From NCBI RefSeq assembly GCF_013112245.1, contig NZ_WVRN01000001.1, forward strand, positions 996,501 through 1,060,500: a stretch of 64,000 nucleotides of DNA, given 5' to 3'. Position numbers and translations under genes: made by a program. Position 1 is the stretch's first letter; each line of letters opens with the position of its first letter. The notes under the pieces are model-generated. The model did no database searches, was not told where the DNA came from, and worked only from the letters and a program-made list of their open reading frames with translations. This document shows positions 26,820 to 36,041 of the stretch, piece by piece. The stretch comes from Ruegeria sp. HKCCD4315 (lineage in GTDB: Bacteria; Pseudomonadota; Alphaproteobacteria; Rhodobacterales; Rhodobacteraceae).

Positions 26820-27338
26820 ATGGCAAGACCGCGGCCTGAACCGATGCAGGTGGTCAAACAACGGCGCGATGCGGCATTGCGCGCGCTGGTTGATGGCGTA
26901 CCCTATATCCGCTTTCTCGATATCAACTTCGACCGGCGTGGGGATGAACTGACCGGTGTGTTGAATTTCGACGACAAACTGATCGGCAACCCGTTTTTGC
27001 CTGCGATTCACGGCGGCGTCACGGCCGCCTTTCTCGAAGTGACCGCTGTCATCACTCTCAGTTGGGAACACATGTTCCCGCGCATCGAGAGTGGTGAGAT
27101 CGATGGTGAGGCCATCGTGACCGACCCGGACATCCGCTTTCCCAAGACAATCGACTTTACCGTTGATTACCTGCGCTCGGGCCTGCCGCGTGATGCTTAC
27201 GCAAGGGCTTTTGTCAGCAGGTCGGGGCGGCGTTATGCTTCGGTCCGGGTGGAAGCCTGGCAGGACAATCATGCGAAACTGTTTGCGCAGGCATCAGGGC
27301 ATTTCCTGATGCCTCAACCCCCCAGAGACAAGAGCTGA
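26820..27338 (+). CDS. PaaI-type hotdog thioesterase (second of pair)
   Basis: This 172-residue relative of the upstream protein has an N-terminal extension of about 20 residues and the core NPFLPAIHGGVTAAFLE and TIDFTVDYLRSG blocks. An insert near residues 80-105 distinguishes the two. The substrate is unknown. Tandem hotdog genes may act as a heterodimer; that is inference. It lies 1 nt after the first gene and 2 nt before the MATE gene. Confidence 0.85.
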   Translation: MARPRPEPMQVVKQRRDAALRALVDGVPYIRFLDINFDRRGDELTGVLNFDDKLIGNPFLPAIHGGVTAAFLEVTAVITLSWEHMFPRIESGEIDGEAIVTDPDIRFPKTIDFTVDYLRSGLPRDAYARAFVSRSGRRYASVRVEAWQDNHAKLFAQASGHFLMPQPPRDKS

Positions 27339-27340
27339 CG

Positions 27341-28657
27341 ATGCAGGACGCGTCGGCGCCCATCACGCACAGACGGGTGCTGAAGATCGCAGTCCCGATC
27401 GTGCTGTCGAACGCGACCGTGCCCATTCTTGGCGCGGTAGACACGGGCGTAGTCGGTCAAATGGGGCAGGCCGCACCTATCGGTGCCGTGGGTATGGGCG
27501 CGGTTATACTGGCTTCGATCTATTGGATATTCGGTTTTCTACGCATGGGCACGACCGGTTTGGCTGCCCAAGCGCGCGGGGCAGGTGACGTGGTGGAAAC
27601 CCGTGCTTTGCTGATCCGGGGCTTGATGTTGGGTGCAGCGGCCGGTGTGTTCTTTGTTCTTGCGCAAGCAGCGGTCTTTGCCGGGGCATTTGCCCTGTCA
27701 CCTGCCAGCCCCGAGGTTGAGGCATTGACGCGCGCCTATCTCGAGATTCGTATTTGGGGTGCTCCGGCCACCATTGCTTTGTATGCCGTGACCGGATGGC
27801 TGATCGCGGTTGAACGGACGCGTGGCGTTTTCGTTCTGCAAATTTGGATGAACGGGCTGAATATCGTTCTGGACCTGTGGTTTGTTCTGGGGCTGGGGTG
27901 GGGCGTGGAGGGCGTCGCTGTGGCCACCCTGATCGCCGAGTGGACCGGTTTGGCGCTGGGCCTTTGGCTGTGTCGGGATGGATTCGAAGGTAAAATCTGG
28001 CGCGACCGGGCCAGGATTTTCGATGCTGCGCGCCTACGCCGAATGATGCAGGTCAACGGTGACATCATGATCCGATCGGTCCTTTTGACGGGCTCGTTTA
28101 CGACCTTCCTTTTCGTGGGCGCGGATCTGGGCGACGTGAACCTGGCCGCCAATCAGGTTCTGCTGCAATTCCTTGAGATCACAGCCTTTGCCCTGGACGG
28201 GTTCGCCTTTTCAGCCGAGGCGTTGGTCGGCAGTGCGGTTGGTGCGCGGGACCGATATCAACTGCGGCGCGCCAGTATCATGGCATCGCAATGGGGGCTT
28301 GGTGGAGCCATATTACTGGGGGCTGTGTTCTTCCTGGCTGGCCCGTCCCTGATTGATCTGATGTCAACCTCGCCCGAGGTGCGTTTGGCCAGCCGTGACT
28401 ACTTGTTTTGGGCGGCGTTAGCGCCAGTTGTCGGTGTGGCCAGTTGGATGTTTGATGGCATCTACATTGGTGCCACTTGGACCCGCGCCATGCGCAACGC
28501 AATGATTCAATCCGTAGCGATCTATGTGGTCGCTCTGTTCGTTCTGGTACCGAGCTTTGGCAATCACGGCCTTTGGGCCGCACTGATGGTTCTGAACATC
28601 GCGCGGGGTGCGACGATGGGCTGGCGCTATCCCAAGCTTGAAGCGCAAGTGGCCTAA
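27341..28657 (+). CDS. MATE-family efflux transporter (DinF-like)
   Basis: This 438-residue inner-membrane exporter has about twelve helices and is of the multidrug and toxic compound extrusion superfamily, DinF branch. Family features are PIVLSNATVPILGAVDTGVVG at the first helix, GFLRMGTTGLAAQARG, and the mirrored second half with LAANQVLLQF and GFAFSAEALVGSAVGA. The driving ion and substrate cannot be read. It closes the thioesterase operon and overlaps the convergent arsC-like gene tail to tail by 4 nt. Confidence 0.9.
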   Translation: MQDASAPITHRRVLKIAVPIVLSNATVPILGAVDTGVVGQMGQAAPIGAVGMGAVILASIYWIFGFLRMGTTGLAAQARGAGDVVETRALLIRGLMLGAAAGVFFVLAQAAVFAGAFALSPASPEVEALTRAYLEIRIWGAPATIALYAVTGWLIAVERTRGVFVLQIWMNGLNIVLDLWFVLGLGWGVEGVAVATLIAEWTGLALGLWLCRDGFEGKIWRDRARIFDAARLRRMMQVNGDIMIRSVLLTGSFTTFLFVGADLGDVNLAANQVLLQFLEITAFALDGFAFSAEALVGSAVGARDRYQLRRASIMASQWGLGGAILLGAVFFLAGPSLIDLMSTSPEVRLASRDYLFWAALAPVVGVASWMFDGIYIGATWTRAMRNAMIQSVAIYVVALFVLVPSFGNHGLWAALMVLNIARGATMGWRYPKLEAQVA

Positions 28658-28995
28658 AGCAAAGCCAACAGGTTCTCCGGCGGACGCCCGATGGCAGCTT
28701 TGTCAGCGGCAATGGCCAGAGGCCGTTCGATCAGAATGGGGTTCTCGGCCATGGCGCGGATCAGCTCGTCATCCGATGCGGTTTTTGCCAGCCCCAATTC
28801 CTTGAACCGCTTTTCGCCGGTACGCACCATGTCAATTACAGGCAGTCCCAGTGCTTTCTGAGCGGCCCGCAACGCATCGGCCGAGGGCACATCTTCAAGG
28901 TATTTTCGCAATGTGATCTGCGCACCCTTTTCTTCCAAAAGCGCCAGTCCGGCGCGGGATTTGGAACAGCGGGGGTTATGCCAGTATTCGATCAC
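28654..28995 (-). CDS. ArsC/Spx-family reductase
   Basis: This 113-residue thioredoxin-fold protein has the active-site Cys10 in [10 protein letters not shown]. It also has the RKYLEDVP strand and the PILIERPL block, which is typical of glutaredoxin-linked arsenate reductases. No ars operon is nearby, so the arsenate role is uncertain; YfgD- or Spx-like roles are possible. It is the last of four genes joined by 4-nt overlaps. Confidence 0.82.
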   Translation of the reverse strand: MIEYWHNPRCSKSRAGLALLEEKGAQITLRKYLEDVPSADALRAAQKALGLPVIDMVRTGEKRFKELGLAKTASDDELIRAMAENPILIERPLAIAADKAAIGRPPENLLALL

Positions 28996-30050
28996 AGCCA
29001 GTCCTCTCGTTTGCTGCCCACGGCCTCGGCAACGCTGTCATAGCCATCACGCGCCAGCAATTGATCTAGCCCATGCGCGATATCAGCAGCAAGTGAGATC
29101 CCACCGTAAACCATGGCGGTATAGAACTGTACAGCAGACGCCCCGGCGCAGATCTTGGCGTAAGCTTGCTCGGCATTGCTGATGCCGCCGACGCCGATCA
29201 GCGGGATTGCTCCATCGGTCAACTGGCTCAGCTTCGCCAGCACACGGGTGGATTTTTCGAACAAAGGCGCGCCAGACAATCCTCCGGTTTCCCCTTTATG
29301 CGCGCTAAGCAACCCGTCGCGCGACAGGGTGGTGTTGGTGGCAATCACCGCATCCACGCGGGTTTCGCGAGCGACCTCAGCAATGTCCTGCAATTCCGGT
29401 TCAGTCAGATCAGGCGCAATTTTCAGAAAGATCGGAAGCGGGCGGGGCAGAGCATGGCGTGTTTCGATCACACCATTCAACAGCGCGGTCAGCGCGGCCT
29501 TGCCCTGCAAATCGCGCAGTTTTTCCGTGTTCGGTGACGATACGTTTACGGTGGCAAAATCCAGATGTGCCGCGCAATGGGCCAGAACTTTCGCAAAATC
29601 ACCAGCGCGGTCTTCGCTGTCTTTATTGGCCCCAAGGTTCAGGCCGATCACTGCGTCTTTGGGGCGCTCTGCCAGCCGTTTGGCCATCACCTCCATGCCT
29701 TCGTTGTTGAAACCAAAGCGGTTGATGGCTGCCTTGTCCTCGGTCAGACGAAACAGGCGTGGTTTGGGGTTTCCCGGCTGCGGAAGGGGCGTGACGGCGC
29801 CCACCTCGATAAAGCCAAACCCGGCGCGTGATAGGGGGGCGAGAACCTCGCCATTTTTGTCAAAACCAGCGGCCAGACCGACTGGGTTGGGCAGATCCAA
29901 CCCCGCCACTTTGGTTTTCAGGCGCGGTGTCGTCACCGGTCCCGGCGCGGGTGTCAGCCCGGACTTCAACGCCATGATCGACATGCCATGCGCAGCTTCG
30001 GGATCCATGCGGTGCAGGGCGCTCAGCCCCAGTTTTTCAATCAGCTTCAT
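28992..30050 (-). CDS. pyrD: Dihydroorotate dehydrogenase, quinone type (class 2)
   Basis: This membrane-associated FMN enzyme oxidises dihydroorotate to orotate, passing electrons to quinone, in pyrimidine synthesis. It has 352 residues. The N-terminal amphipathic extension ([15 protein letters not shown]) marks class 2. The [20 protein letters not shown] and [11 protein letters not shown] (catalytic Ser) blocks are present, as is the FMN phosphate region [13 protein letters not shown]. The ATG at 30050 overlaps the upstream stop by 4 nt. Confidence 0.95.
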   Translation of the reverse strand: MKLIEKLGLSALHRMDPEAAHGMSIMALKSGLTPAPGPVTTPRLKTKVAGLDLPNPVGLAAGFDKNGEVLAPLSRAGFGFIEVGAVTPLPQPGNPKPRLFRLTEDKAAINRFGFNNEGMEVMAKRLAERPKDAVIGLNLGANKDSEDRAGDFAKVLAHCAAHLDFATVNVSSPNTEKLRDLQGKAALTALLNGVIETRHALPRPLPIFLKIAPDLTEPELQDIAEVARETRVDAVIATNTTLSRDGLLSAHKGETGGLSGAPLFEKSTRVLAKLSQLTDGAIPLIGVGGISNAEQAYAKICAGASAVQFYTAMVYGGISLAADIAHGLDQLLARDGYDSVAEAVGSKREDWL

Positions 30051-30478
30051 CCGAAGGCCTTTCCGCTTTCCCCGGATCCACACCGGATCAGGCGCGAGGT
30101 TTCGACTGCAGCCTGACGGTGGATGACCGCGGCCCGGTACACTGGGTCTGTCACCATTTCAAGGAACGCGTGCGCGGTCGGATAGCGGGCGATAAAGACG
30201 GCATCCCAGACCTCATCAACCGGTCCGATGAGAGTTGTTTCAAACACCCCACGCCACAAAATACTTGCCCCGATACGCGCAATAATCGGGGCGGTTTCAG
30301 CACCGTATTTCTGATAGGCTTCTGCACCTGTCAGCCCCGCGCCTGCCAATTCATGCGACGCGGGATACTGTGCTACGGCCCGGAATTTAACCAGATTGAG
30401 CATTTCGATCGGCTGATTGCGATCCAGCGCTTTGAATGCTTCGAACTGATCCCGATCCGGGTCGATAAAGGATGTCAT
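30047..30478 (-). CDS. DUF1330-family protein
   Basis: This 143-residue protein of the dimeric alpha/beta-barrel superfamily has unknown substrate. The [13 protein letters not shown] strand opens the first half, and [23 protein letters not shown] is the typical DUF1330 block. No cofactor motif is visible. It overlaps the DUF952 gene and pyrD by 4 nt each, so it is made with PyrD. A link to pyrimidine metabolism is not established. Confidence 0.8.
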   Translation of the reverse strand: MTSFIDPDRDQFEAFKALDRNQPIEMLNLVKFRAVAQYPASHELAGAGLTGAEAYQKYGAETAPIIARIGASILWRGVFETTLIGPVDEVWDAVFIARYPTAHAFLEMVTDPVYRAAVIHRQAAVETSRLIRCGSGESGKAFG

Positions 30479-30813
30479 TCCATGTCCTCGGGGAACTGGT
30501 GCACAGCACCGTCAAATGGCAGAGGGCGCGACCAGACAACGTCGCCAAGCCGGATCTGGCGATAGAGATGCGGGAACAGGGCACCGTCCCGAGAAACTTC
30601 CCATTTCAGATCGTCGCCCATGGCGTCGGCATTACAGGCCAGTAACGTCAGATCATCCACACCTGCGAAGTGTTTCGCCGCCGTCTCAGCAGCTTGTTCA
30701 GCCGTTGAAAAATGGACAAAGCCATCGGTGACATCAATTGGGGCGCCATCTGTTGCGCCCTTGTCTTGCAGGGCGGCCCATTCATCGGCCCGGAAAATTT
30801 TGTAAATCAGCAT
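30475..30813 (-). CDS. DUF952-family protein
   Basis: This small protein of 112 residues starts MLIYKIFRADEW and has DGFVHFSTAEQAAETA and FPHLYRQIRLGDVVW, the signature blocks of DUF952. The fold is related to ADP-ribosyltransferases, but no function is established. An in-frame start at 30888 would add an Arg-rich stretch unlike the family. It is the first gene of the operon with DUF1330, pyrD and arsC-like genes. Confidence 0.82.
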   Translation of the reverse strand: MLIYKIFRADEWAALQDKGATDGAPIDVTDGFVHFSTAEQAAETAAKHFAGVDDLTLLACNADAMGDDLKWEVSRDGALFPHLYRQIRLGDVVWSRPLPFDGAVHQFPEDME

Positions 30814-30920
30814 ATCGATCTGATGCCCCGCGCGGCGTTCGGAATCAAGCCGGATTTCCTCTTTGACTCTCGCTCTCCATAAGCGCACGATCTTTGAAAA
30901 TATAAACAGGGAGATTCAGT

Positions 30921-32504
30921 ATGTTGACCCGATTCTTGGCGTCTGCTGCAATTCTTGGCCTAACTGCCGGTATGGCGGCGGCCGAATATAAGTTAACCAT
31001 TCTGCACACCAACGACATTCACAGCCGCATCGAGTCGATCAATAAATACGACTCAACTTGCGACGCTGAGGATGAAGCGGAAGGCAAATGTTTTGGCGGG
31101 GTTGCGCGCCTCAAGACGATCGTTGATTCCCGTCGTGATGCGCTGGCGGATCAGAATGTTCTGCTGCTGGACGCAGGCGATCCTTTCCAAGGGTCGTTGT
31201 TCTACACCACTTACAAGGGCGCAGCAGAAGCCGAGTTTATGGAAGCGATCGGCTATGACGTCATGGCCGTGGGGAACCACGAATTCGACGACGGCCCTGA
31301 AGGTTTGGCATCGTTCATTGAAACGGTCAGCTTCCCGGTGATTTCAGGCAATCTGGACCTGTCATCGTCGGCCGAGCTGAACGGCAAGGTTGAAAACCAT
31401 GTTGTGCTTGATATCGGCGGCCAGAAAGTCGGTATCATCTCGGCGCTCGCCACGGATACGGTTGAGACGTCCAGCCCCGGCAAGGACGTTGTGTTTCAGG
31501 ACGAGATCGAAAGCCTGAAGGCGGATGTGGCGGCACTGCAGGATGAAGGCGTCAACATCATCATCGCCTTGAACCATGTGGGTCTGGCCAAGGATCTTGA
31601 GATCGCAGCGCAGGTTCCGGGCCTCGATCTGGTGGTCGGTGGTCATTCGCATACTCTGTTGTCGAACACGCAGGAGGGCGCGGCCGGGTCGTATCCGATG
31701 ATGGTTGGTGACGTGCCGGTGGTTCAGGCTTACGCGTATTCAAAATACCTGGGCGAGATCACCCTGACCTTTGACGACGACGGCAATCTGATTGCAGCCG
31801 AGGGCGAACCCATTCTTCTGGACGCCTCGGTCACGCCTGACGCTGACATCGCTGCCCGCGTGGCCGAAATGGGTGCGCCGATTGAAGAGATGAAGCAACG
31901 CGTTGTTGCAAACTCAGGCGCAGCAATTCAGGGCGACAGGTCGATCTGCCGTGTGCAGGAATGTGAAATGGGTAACCTTGTGGCCGACGCGATGCTGGCC
32001 CGTGTCGCCGATCAGGGGGCGCAGATTGCAATTGCCAACTCAGGTGGCCTGCGTGCGTCTATCGACGAGGGTGATGTAACCATGGGCGAAGTGCTGACGG
32101 TTCTGCCGTTCCAGAACACGCTGTCCACTTTTGAGATCACCGGCCAGACCGTCATCGACGCGTTGGAAAATGGAGTCAGTCAGGTTGAAGAGGTAAAAGG
32201 CCGCTTTCCGCAAGTTGCGGGCCTGAGCTTTACCTGGGATCCTAGCGTGGCCCCGAACGAAGGCCGCATCAGCGAAGTCATGGTGGCCGAAGGTGACGGA
32301 TTTGTTCCGATTGATCCGAACAAGACTTACCTTGTTGTGACCAACAACTATGTGCGCAACGGTGGCGATGGTTATTCGATGTTCGAAGGTGACGACAAGA
32401 ATGCCTATGACTTCGGCCCCGATCTGGCCGATGTCACAGCCGAATATCTAGCGGAAAACGCGCCGTATCAGCCCTATCTGGACGGGCGTATCAAGCAGAA
32501 GTAA
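30921..32504 (+). CDS. Periplasmic 5'-nucleotidase / UshA-like phosphoesterase
   Basis: This secreted enzyme hydrolyses nucleotides or related phosphate esters and yields nucleosides for uptake. The signal peptide covers about 1-21 (cut after AMAAA or nearby). The metallophosphoesterase domain shows TILHTNDIHS, DAGDPFQGS, VGNHEFDDG and GGHSH. The C-terminal 5'-nucleotidase domain has NSGGLRASI, PFQNTL and NYVRNGGDGYSMF. At 527 residues it fits the family. It is monocistronic with a terminator. Released nucleosides could feed the cdd-deo-add-upp enzymes; that link is inference. Confidence 0.92.
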   Translation: MLTRFLASAAILGLTAGMAAAEYKLTILHTNDIHSRIESINKYDSTCDAEDEAEGKCFGGVARLKTIVDSRRDALADQNVLLLDAGDPFQGSLFYTTYKGAAEAEFMEAIGYDVMAVGNHEFDDGPEGLASFIETVSFPVISGNLDLSSSAELNGKVENHVVLDIGGQKVGIISALATDTVETSSPGKDVVFQDEIESLKADVAALQDEGVNIIIALNHVGLAKDLEIAAQVPGLDLVVGGHSHTLLSNTQEGAAGSYPMMVGDVPVVQAYAYSKYLGEITLTFDDDGNLIAAEGEPILLDASVTPDADIAARVAEMGAPIEEMKQRVVANSGAAIQGDRSICRVQECEMGNLVADAMLARVADQGAQIAIANSGGLRASIDEGDVTMGEVLTVLPFQNTLSTFEITGQTVIDALENGVSQVEEVKGRFPQVAGLSFTWDPSVAPNEGRISEVMVAEGDGFVPIDPNKTYLVVTNNYVRNGGDGYSMFEGDDKNAYDFGPDLADVTAEYLAENAPYQPYLDGRIKQK

Positions 32505-32524
32505 ATTCTGCCACCTGAAACAAG

Positions 32525-32554
32525 AAAGCCGCATCCGGGTGATGCGGCTTTTTC
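32525..32554. terminator. Terminator between convergent genes
   Basis: An 11-bp stem (32525-32535 with 32541-32551) with a 5-nt loop has T-rich tails on both sides. It can end both the nucleotidase and the sulfotransferase genes. Confidence 0.85.
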
Positions 32555-32568
32555 TGTTTCACGGCCTG

Positions 32569-34221
32569 TCAGCTGAAATCGTATTCCGGCCAAAGCGATG
32601 GGTCCAAGTCGTCCAGCATAGGGCGCAAATGTTCGGAGACGCTCTGCCATCCACCAATGGATTTGGTTGAGATTTTATTGCGAACCTGATCGATGCTAGC
32701 TGTTCTGACCTGTTTGGTGTTTTGCTCGGGTCGCATCATGGCCTCGCTCCATTCAATGCCGCAAAACGCGGCGACCTGTTTGCTGTAGGTCTCCGGGTCG
32801 GCCACCAGCTTCTCATAAGGAATGGTCAGGATGTTTTCGCCAAACACGGACTGCCAATGCGCCATGTACTGGCGGTACAAGTTCGCCGAATGAGCAATCG
32901 ACCGCAGATTTGACGCATAGCGCATCCCGCCTGCAGGAAAGCGGCGAATCCACTTGGACAAGCCGACATCGCGGGGATCTCGCAGCATGTTGATTATCTT
33001 GGCATTTGGGAACGCGGCCAGCAGGAACCCCACTCGCTGAAAATTGTGGGGCATCTTGTCGACAAAGGCGACCGAATCCGCGGGGATTGGCGGCATTAGC
33101 TTACGGAATTCCTGCGCAAATTCGGTTGCCTTCGCGGCGGTGAAAGCGTTTTTACCGTTCTCGAAGTCTTGGGATAAGTCCGCGCCCAGCATTAACTCGC
33201 CACACCCAGCAATATGTGGCGCAGAACTAAGCATCATTTCCATCAGTGTGGTACCAGACCGCGGCTGCCCAAGTACAAAGATCGGTACCGGTGAATCGTT
33301 GTTGTCAGAGGTTTGAATGTCTTCGCCGAGCGGGAACAGGCTTGTGATATTGCGAAGTTTTTTCTCTTCTGCAGCAAAGTTATATGGATTGCCGTCGTGC
33401 TGAATCGCATTGGCGTAAGCAAATTGCGACAGCGCCGCTTCCAGACCATCGGTTTGGGAAATCAGATGCGCTTTGGCGAACTCAAGCTCCACCAGCACGT
33501 TCTCGTTACTGGCGATAGCGATCTCAACTGCGTCCATCAGGTTCACCGCATCCTCCTTGCCGACCATTGTCGACAATTGCAGCAATGTCGGGGCGTGCTC
33601 AGGATTTTCCTCAAGGATACGGTGTAGAATCTCGGTAGATGCTTCTTTATCGCCGCTTTGGTGCAGATTTACGGATTTCTGGAAGGAGATCTTAATATTG
33701 TTCGGGTCCAGTTCATAGGCACGCGCAATATCACGGGAGTTTTCATCGACAAATCCAATCTTGGAATAGGCTCGGGCCCGCTTGGTCAACAAATCAGCAT
33801 TGTCGGGGTCATTGGCCAGCTTGTTGGTTGCGTGTTCAATGATCGAACGCCACGATGTACCTTTGAGGTGTATCTCATCCAGAACTCGGTTCAGTTCCTT
33901 GTTGTTGGGGAACTGTTCCAATTTTTGTTCGGTGTATTCCAGCGCTTTGGGAAACTGGCCGATCTGCATCAGAGCGTTGGCGAGGTTTTCCACGAATTGC
34001 GGATCATCCGGTTTCATCCGCGAGGCTTCGACGAAATGCGGAATGGATTTCTTGTATTGTTTCATCTCGGTCAGAACAAAACCGGCGATGGCGTGAAAGT
34101 CCGAGTCCTTGGGGAATTTCTTGACGCCTAGCTGCGCCTTTTTCAAAGCCTGTGGCAACTTTTCTGCTTCCAGAAGGGAAATCGCTTTGCTCTTGAGGGA
34201 TTGAGTCGTTTGGTTTTTCAT
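32569..34221 (-). CDS. TPR-sulfotransferase fusion protein
   Basis: This 550-residue protein has TPR-like helical repeats in roughly the first 300 residues (for example ALKKAQLGVKKFPKDS and the repeat FPKALEYTEQKLEQFP). A sulfotransferase domain follows from about 310. The PAPS 5'-phosphosulfate loop is FVLGQPRSGTTLMEM (near 315-329), and the 3'-phosphate region is MLRDPRDVGLSKW. It would transfer sulfate from PAPS to an unknown acceptor, perhaps a peptide or glycan. The ATG at 34221 is likely; one at 34251 adds 10 residues. Confidence 0.85.
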   Translation of the reverse strand: MKNQTTQSLKSKAISLLEAEKLPQALKKAQLGVKKFPKDSDFHAIAGFVLTEMKQYKKSIPHFVEASRMKPDDPQFVENLANALMQIGQFPKALEYTEQKLEQFPNNKELNRVLDEIHLKGTSWRSIIEHATNKLANDPDNADLLTKRARAYSKIGFVDENSRDIARAYELDPNNIKISFQKSVNLHQSGDKEASTEILHRILEENPEHAPTLLQLSTMVGKEDAVNLMDAVEIAIASNENVLVELEFAKAHLISQTDGLEAALSQFAYANAIQHDGNPYNFAAEEKKLRNITSLFPLGEDIQTSDNNDSPVPIFVLGQPRSGTTLMEMMLSSAPHIAGCGELMLGADLSQDFENGKNAFTAAKATEFAQEFRKLMPPIPADSVAFVDKMPHNFQRVGFLLAAFPNAKIINMLRDPRDVGLSKWIRRFPAGGMRYASNLRSIAHSANLYRQYMAHWQSVFGENILTIPYEKLVADPETYSKQVAAFCGIEWSEAMMRPEQNTKQVRTASIDQVRNKISTKSIGGWQSVSEHLRPMLDDLDPSLWPEYDFS

Positions 34222-34275
34222 GTGACCCGTAAGATCCTGCGCCTGTATCAAGAATGTATCGATGGTTCATTACCC

Positions 34276-34941
34276 ATGTGTGGACGGTTTGCAATAACTC
34301 TTCCCAATGACGCCATGGCGCAGCTGTTTTCTGCACGGCCGGCAAATACGCTGCCAGCAGTTCCAAACTTTAATGTTTGTCCGACAAATCAGGTACATGT
34401 GGTGCGCAGCGGTGAAACAGGCCGCCATCTGGACGGTTTGCGTTGGGGATTTCTGCCACACTGGTACAAATCTGAAACGGCTGGCCCGTTGTTGATCAAT
34501 GCGCGGTCCGAGACTTTGGCGAAAAAACCAGCCTTTCGTGAAGCCTGCCGGTCGCGCCGCTGCCTGATCGCGGCCACCGGGTTCTACGAATGGACGAAAA
34601 CCGATCAGGGCACCCGACTGCCGTGGTACATCCATCGCAAGGATGGAGCCCCGATTGCCTTCGCGGGCGTCTGGCAGGATTGGGGACCACAGGAAAGCCG
34701 ACAAGGCACCTGCGCTATCGTGACCACAGGTGCAAATGAAAATCTCAAGACAATACACCACCGGATGCCCTTGATCCTTGAGCCTGAAGACTGGCCATTG
34801 TGGCTGGGCGAGTCGGGGAAAGGTGCCGCACGGTTGATGCAGCCGGGTGACGAGGGCGTGCTGGCCTACCACCGCGTCGACCCGACGGTGAATTCCAACC
34901 GGGCCAGCGGACCCGAACTGATTGAACCTTTCGACGGCTAA
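34276..34941 (+). CDS. yedK: SRAP-domain protein (HMCES/YedK family)
   Basis: This 221-residue protein forms a protective thiazolidine DNA-protein crosslink with abasic sites in single-stranded DNA. The catalytic Cys2 of MCGRF fixes the start, since removal of Met exposes it. NFNVCPTNQVHVVR, the LINARSET block with its Asn and Arg, FYEWTK (Glu) and TTGANENLKTIHHRMPLIL (His) complete the site. It is 54 bp from the divergent sulfotransferase start and 47 bp before mnmH. Confidence 0.93.
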   Translation: MCGRFAITLPNDAMAQLFSARPANTLPAVPNFNVCPTNQVHVVRSGETGRHLDGLRWGFLPHWYKSETAGPLLINARSETLAKKPAFREACRSRRCLIAATGFYEWTKTDQGTRLPWYIHRKDGAPIAFAGVWQDWGPQESRQGTCAIVTTGANENLKTIHHRMPLILEPEDWPLWLGESGKGAARLMQPGDEGVLAYHRVDPTVNSNRASGPELIEPFDG

Positions 34942-34988
34942 GGGCGCATGACCTTTTCTTTCGAAACTCGGCAAGCTAGACCACTGGT

Positions 34989-36041
34989 ATGGCTTTGAAA
35001 TTCCCTGATCTGACCAAGCTTCACGCGCACAACTTTGATACGGTTATCGACGTGCGCAGCCCGGCCGAGTATGCCGAGGATCATTTGCCGGGTGCTATAA
35101 ATCTACCGGTTCTGAACAACGAAGAGCGCGCTCGGGTTGGGACCATCTATGTTCAGGAAAGCCCGTTTTTGGCGCGCAAACTGGGGGCCGCGCTTGTGTT
35201 CCGCAATGCGGCCAATCACATCGAACAGCGCCTCAGCCATCACGCGGGTAGTTGGAGACCATTGGTCTATTGCTGGCGCGGTGGTCAACGTTCTGGTTCG
35301 TTCACCTGGATGTTGCAGCAAATCGGTTGGCGCGCTGACGTGGTCGAAGGCGGCTATCGCACGTACCGCCGGTTGGTGAATGCGTATTTGTACGACGATC
35401 CACTACCGCATCGATTGATCGCCCTGGATGGCTATACCGGAACGGCCAAGACGGATCTGTTGGCTCTGTTGCAAAGGTGTGGCGTTCAGGTTCTGGACCT
35501 TGAGGCATTGGCCAATCACCGGGGATCTTTGCTGGGGGAAAGGCCAGGCGGACAGCCCGCGCAAAAGGCGTTTGAATCGGCATTGTCCAGCGCGCTGTGC
35601 GCAATGGATCCAGCGCGCCCTGTTGTGGTCGAAGCGGAATCTTCGAAAATCGGCAGTCTGATCCTGCCGCCCAGCCTTTGGACCGCGCTATGCGCGGCCC
35701 CCAGGGTGCAAATCACAGCACCGATTGAAGCGCGCGCCGCCTATCTGGTGAGGGCCTATGACGACATCCTGTCTGACAGTGATCGTTTGCGGGATCGGCT
35801 TTCTCCGCTGCGTTTTCATCGCGGACATGACGTTGTCGATGGGTGGATGCACCTGATCGATGCGGATGAAAAACACGCGCTGACACAGGCGTTGATGGAA
35901 CAGCACTATGATCCGGCCTACACCAAATCACGGCGGTCGCGGTCCGTACAGGTACTGGCCAACATCAACATTGCGACATTGGACGATGACGGCCTTGCAA
36001 CGGCAGCGTCTCAAATCGAAAGCCTGTTGAATCAGCTTTGA
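34989..36041 (+). CDS. mnmH: tRNA 2-selenouridine synthase
   Basis: This enzyme (also SelU or YbbB) replaces sulfur by selenium in 2-thiouridine of tRNA wobble positions through a geranylated step, using selenophosphate. It has 350 residues. The N-terminal rhodanese domain carries C95 in VYCWRGGQRSGS, and the C-terminal P-loop domain has LDGYTGTAKTDLL (148-155). The Walker A glycine before the lysine is Ala153, a variant of GSGKT. Its 3' end overlaps the convergent selD gene by 10 nt. Confidence 0.92.
   Translation: MALKFPDLTKLHAHNFDTVIDVRSPAEYAEDHLPGAINLPVLNNEERARVGTIYVQESPFLARKLGAALVFRNAANHIEQRLSHHAGSWRPLVYCWRGGQRSGSFTWMLQQIGWRADVVEGGYRTYRRLVNAYLYDDPLPHRLIALDGYTGTAKTDLLALLQRCGVQVLDLEALANHRGSLLGERPGGQPAQKAFESALSSALCAMDPARPVVVEAESSKIGSLILPPSLWTALCAAPRVQITAPIEARAAYLVRAYDDILSDSDRLRDRLSPLRFHRGHDVVDGWMHLIDADEKHALTQALMEQHYDPAYTKSRRSRSVQVLANINIATLDDDGLATAASQIESLLNQL

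Noticed and set aside
34201..34275. N-terminal extension of the SRAP protein
   Set aside because: The family needs Cys2 directly after the initiator Met, which only the ATG at 34276 provides.
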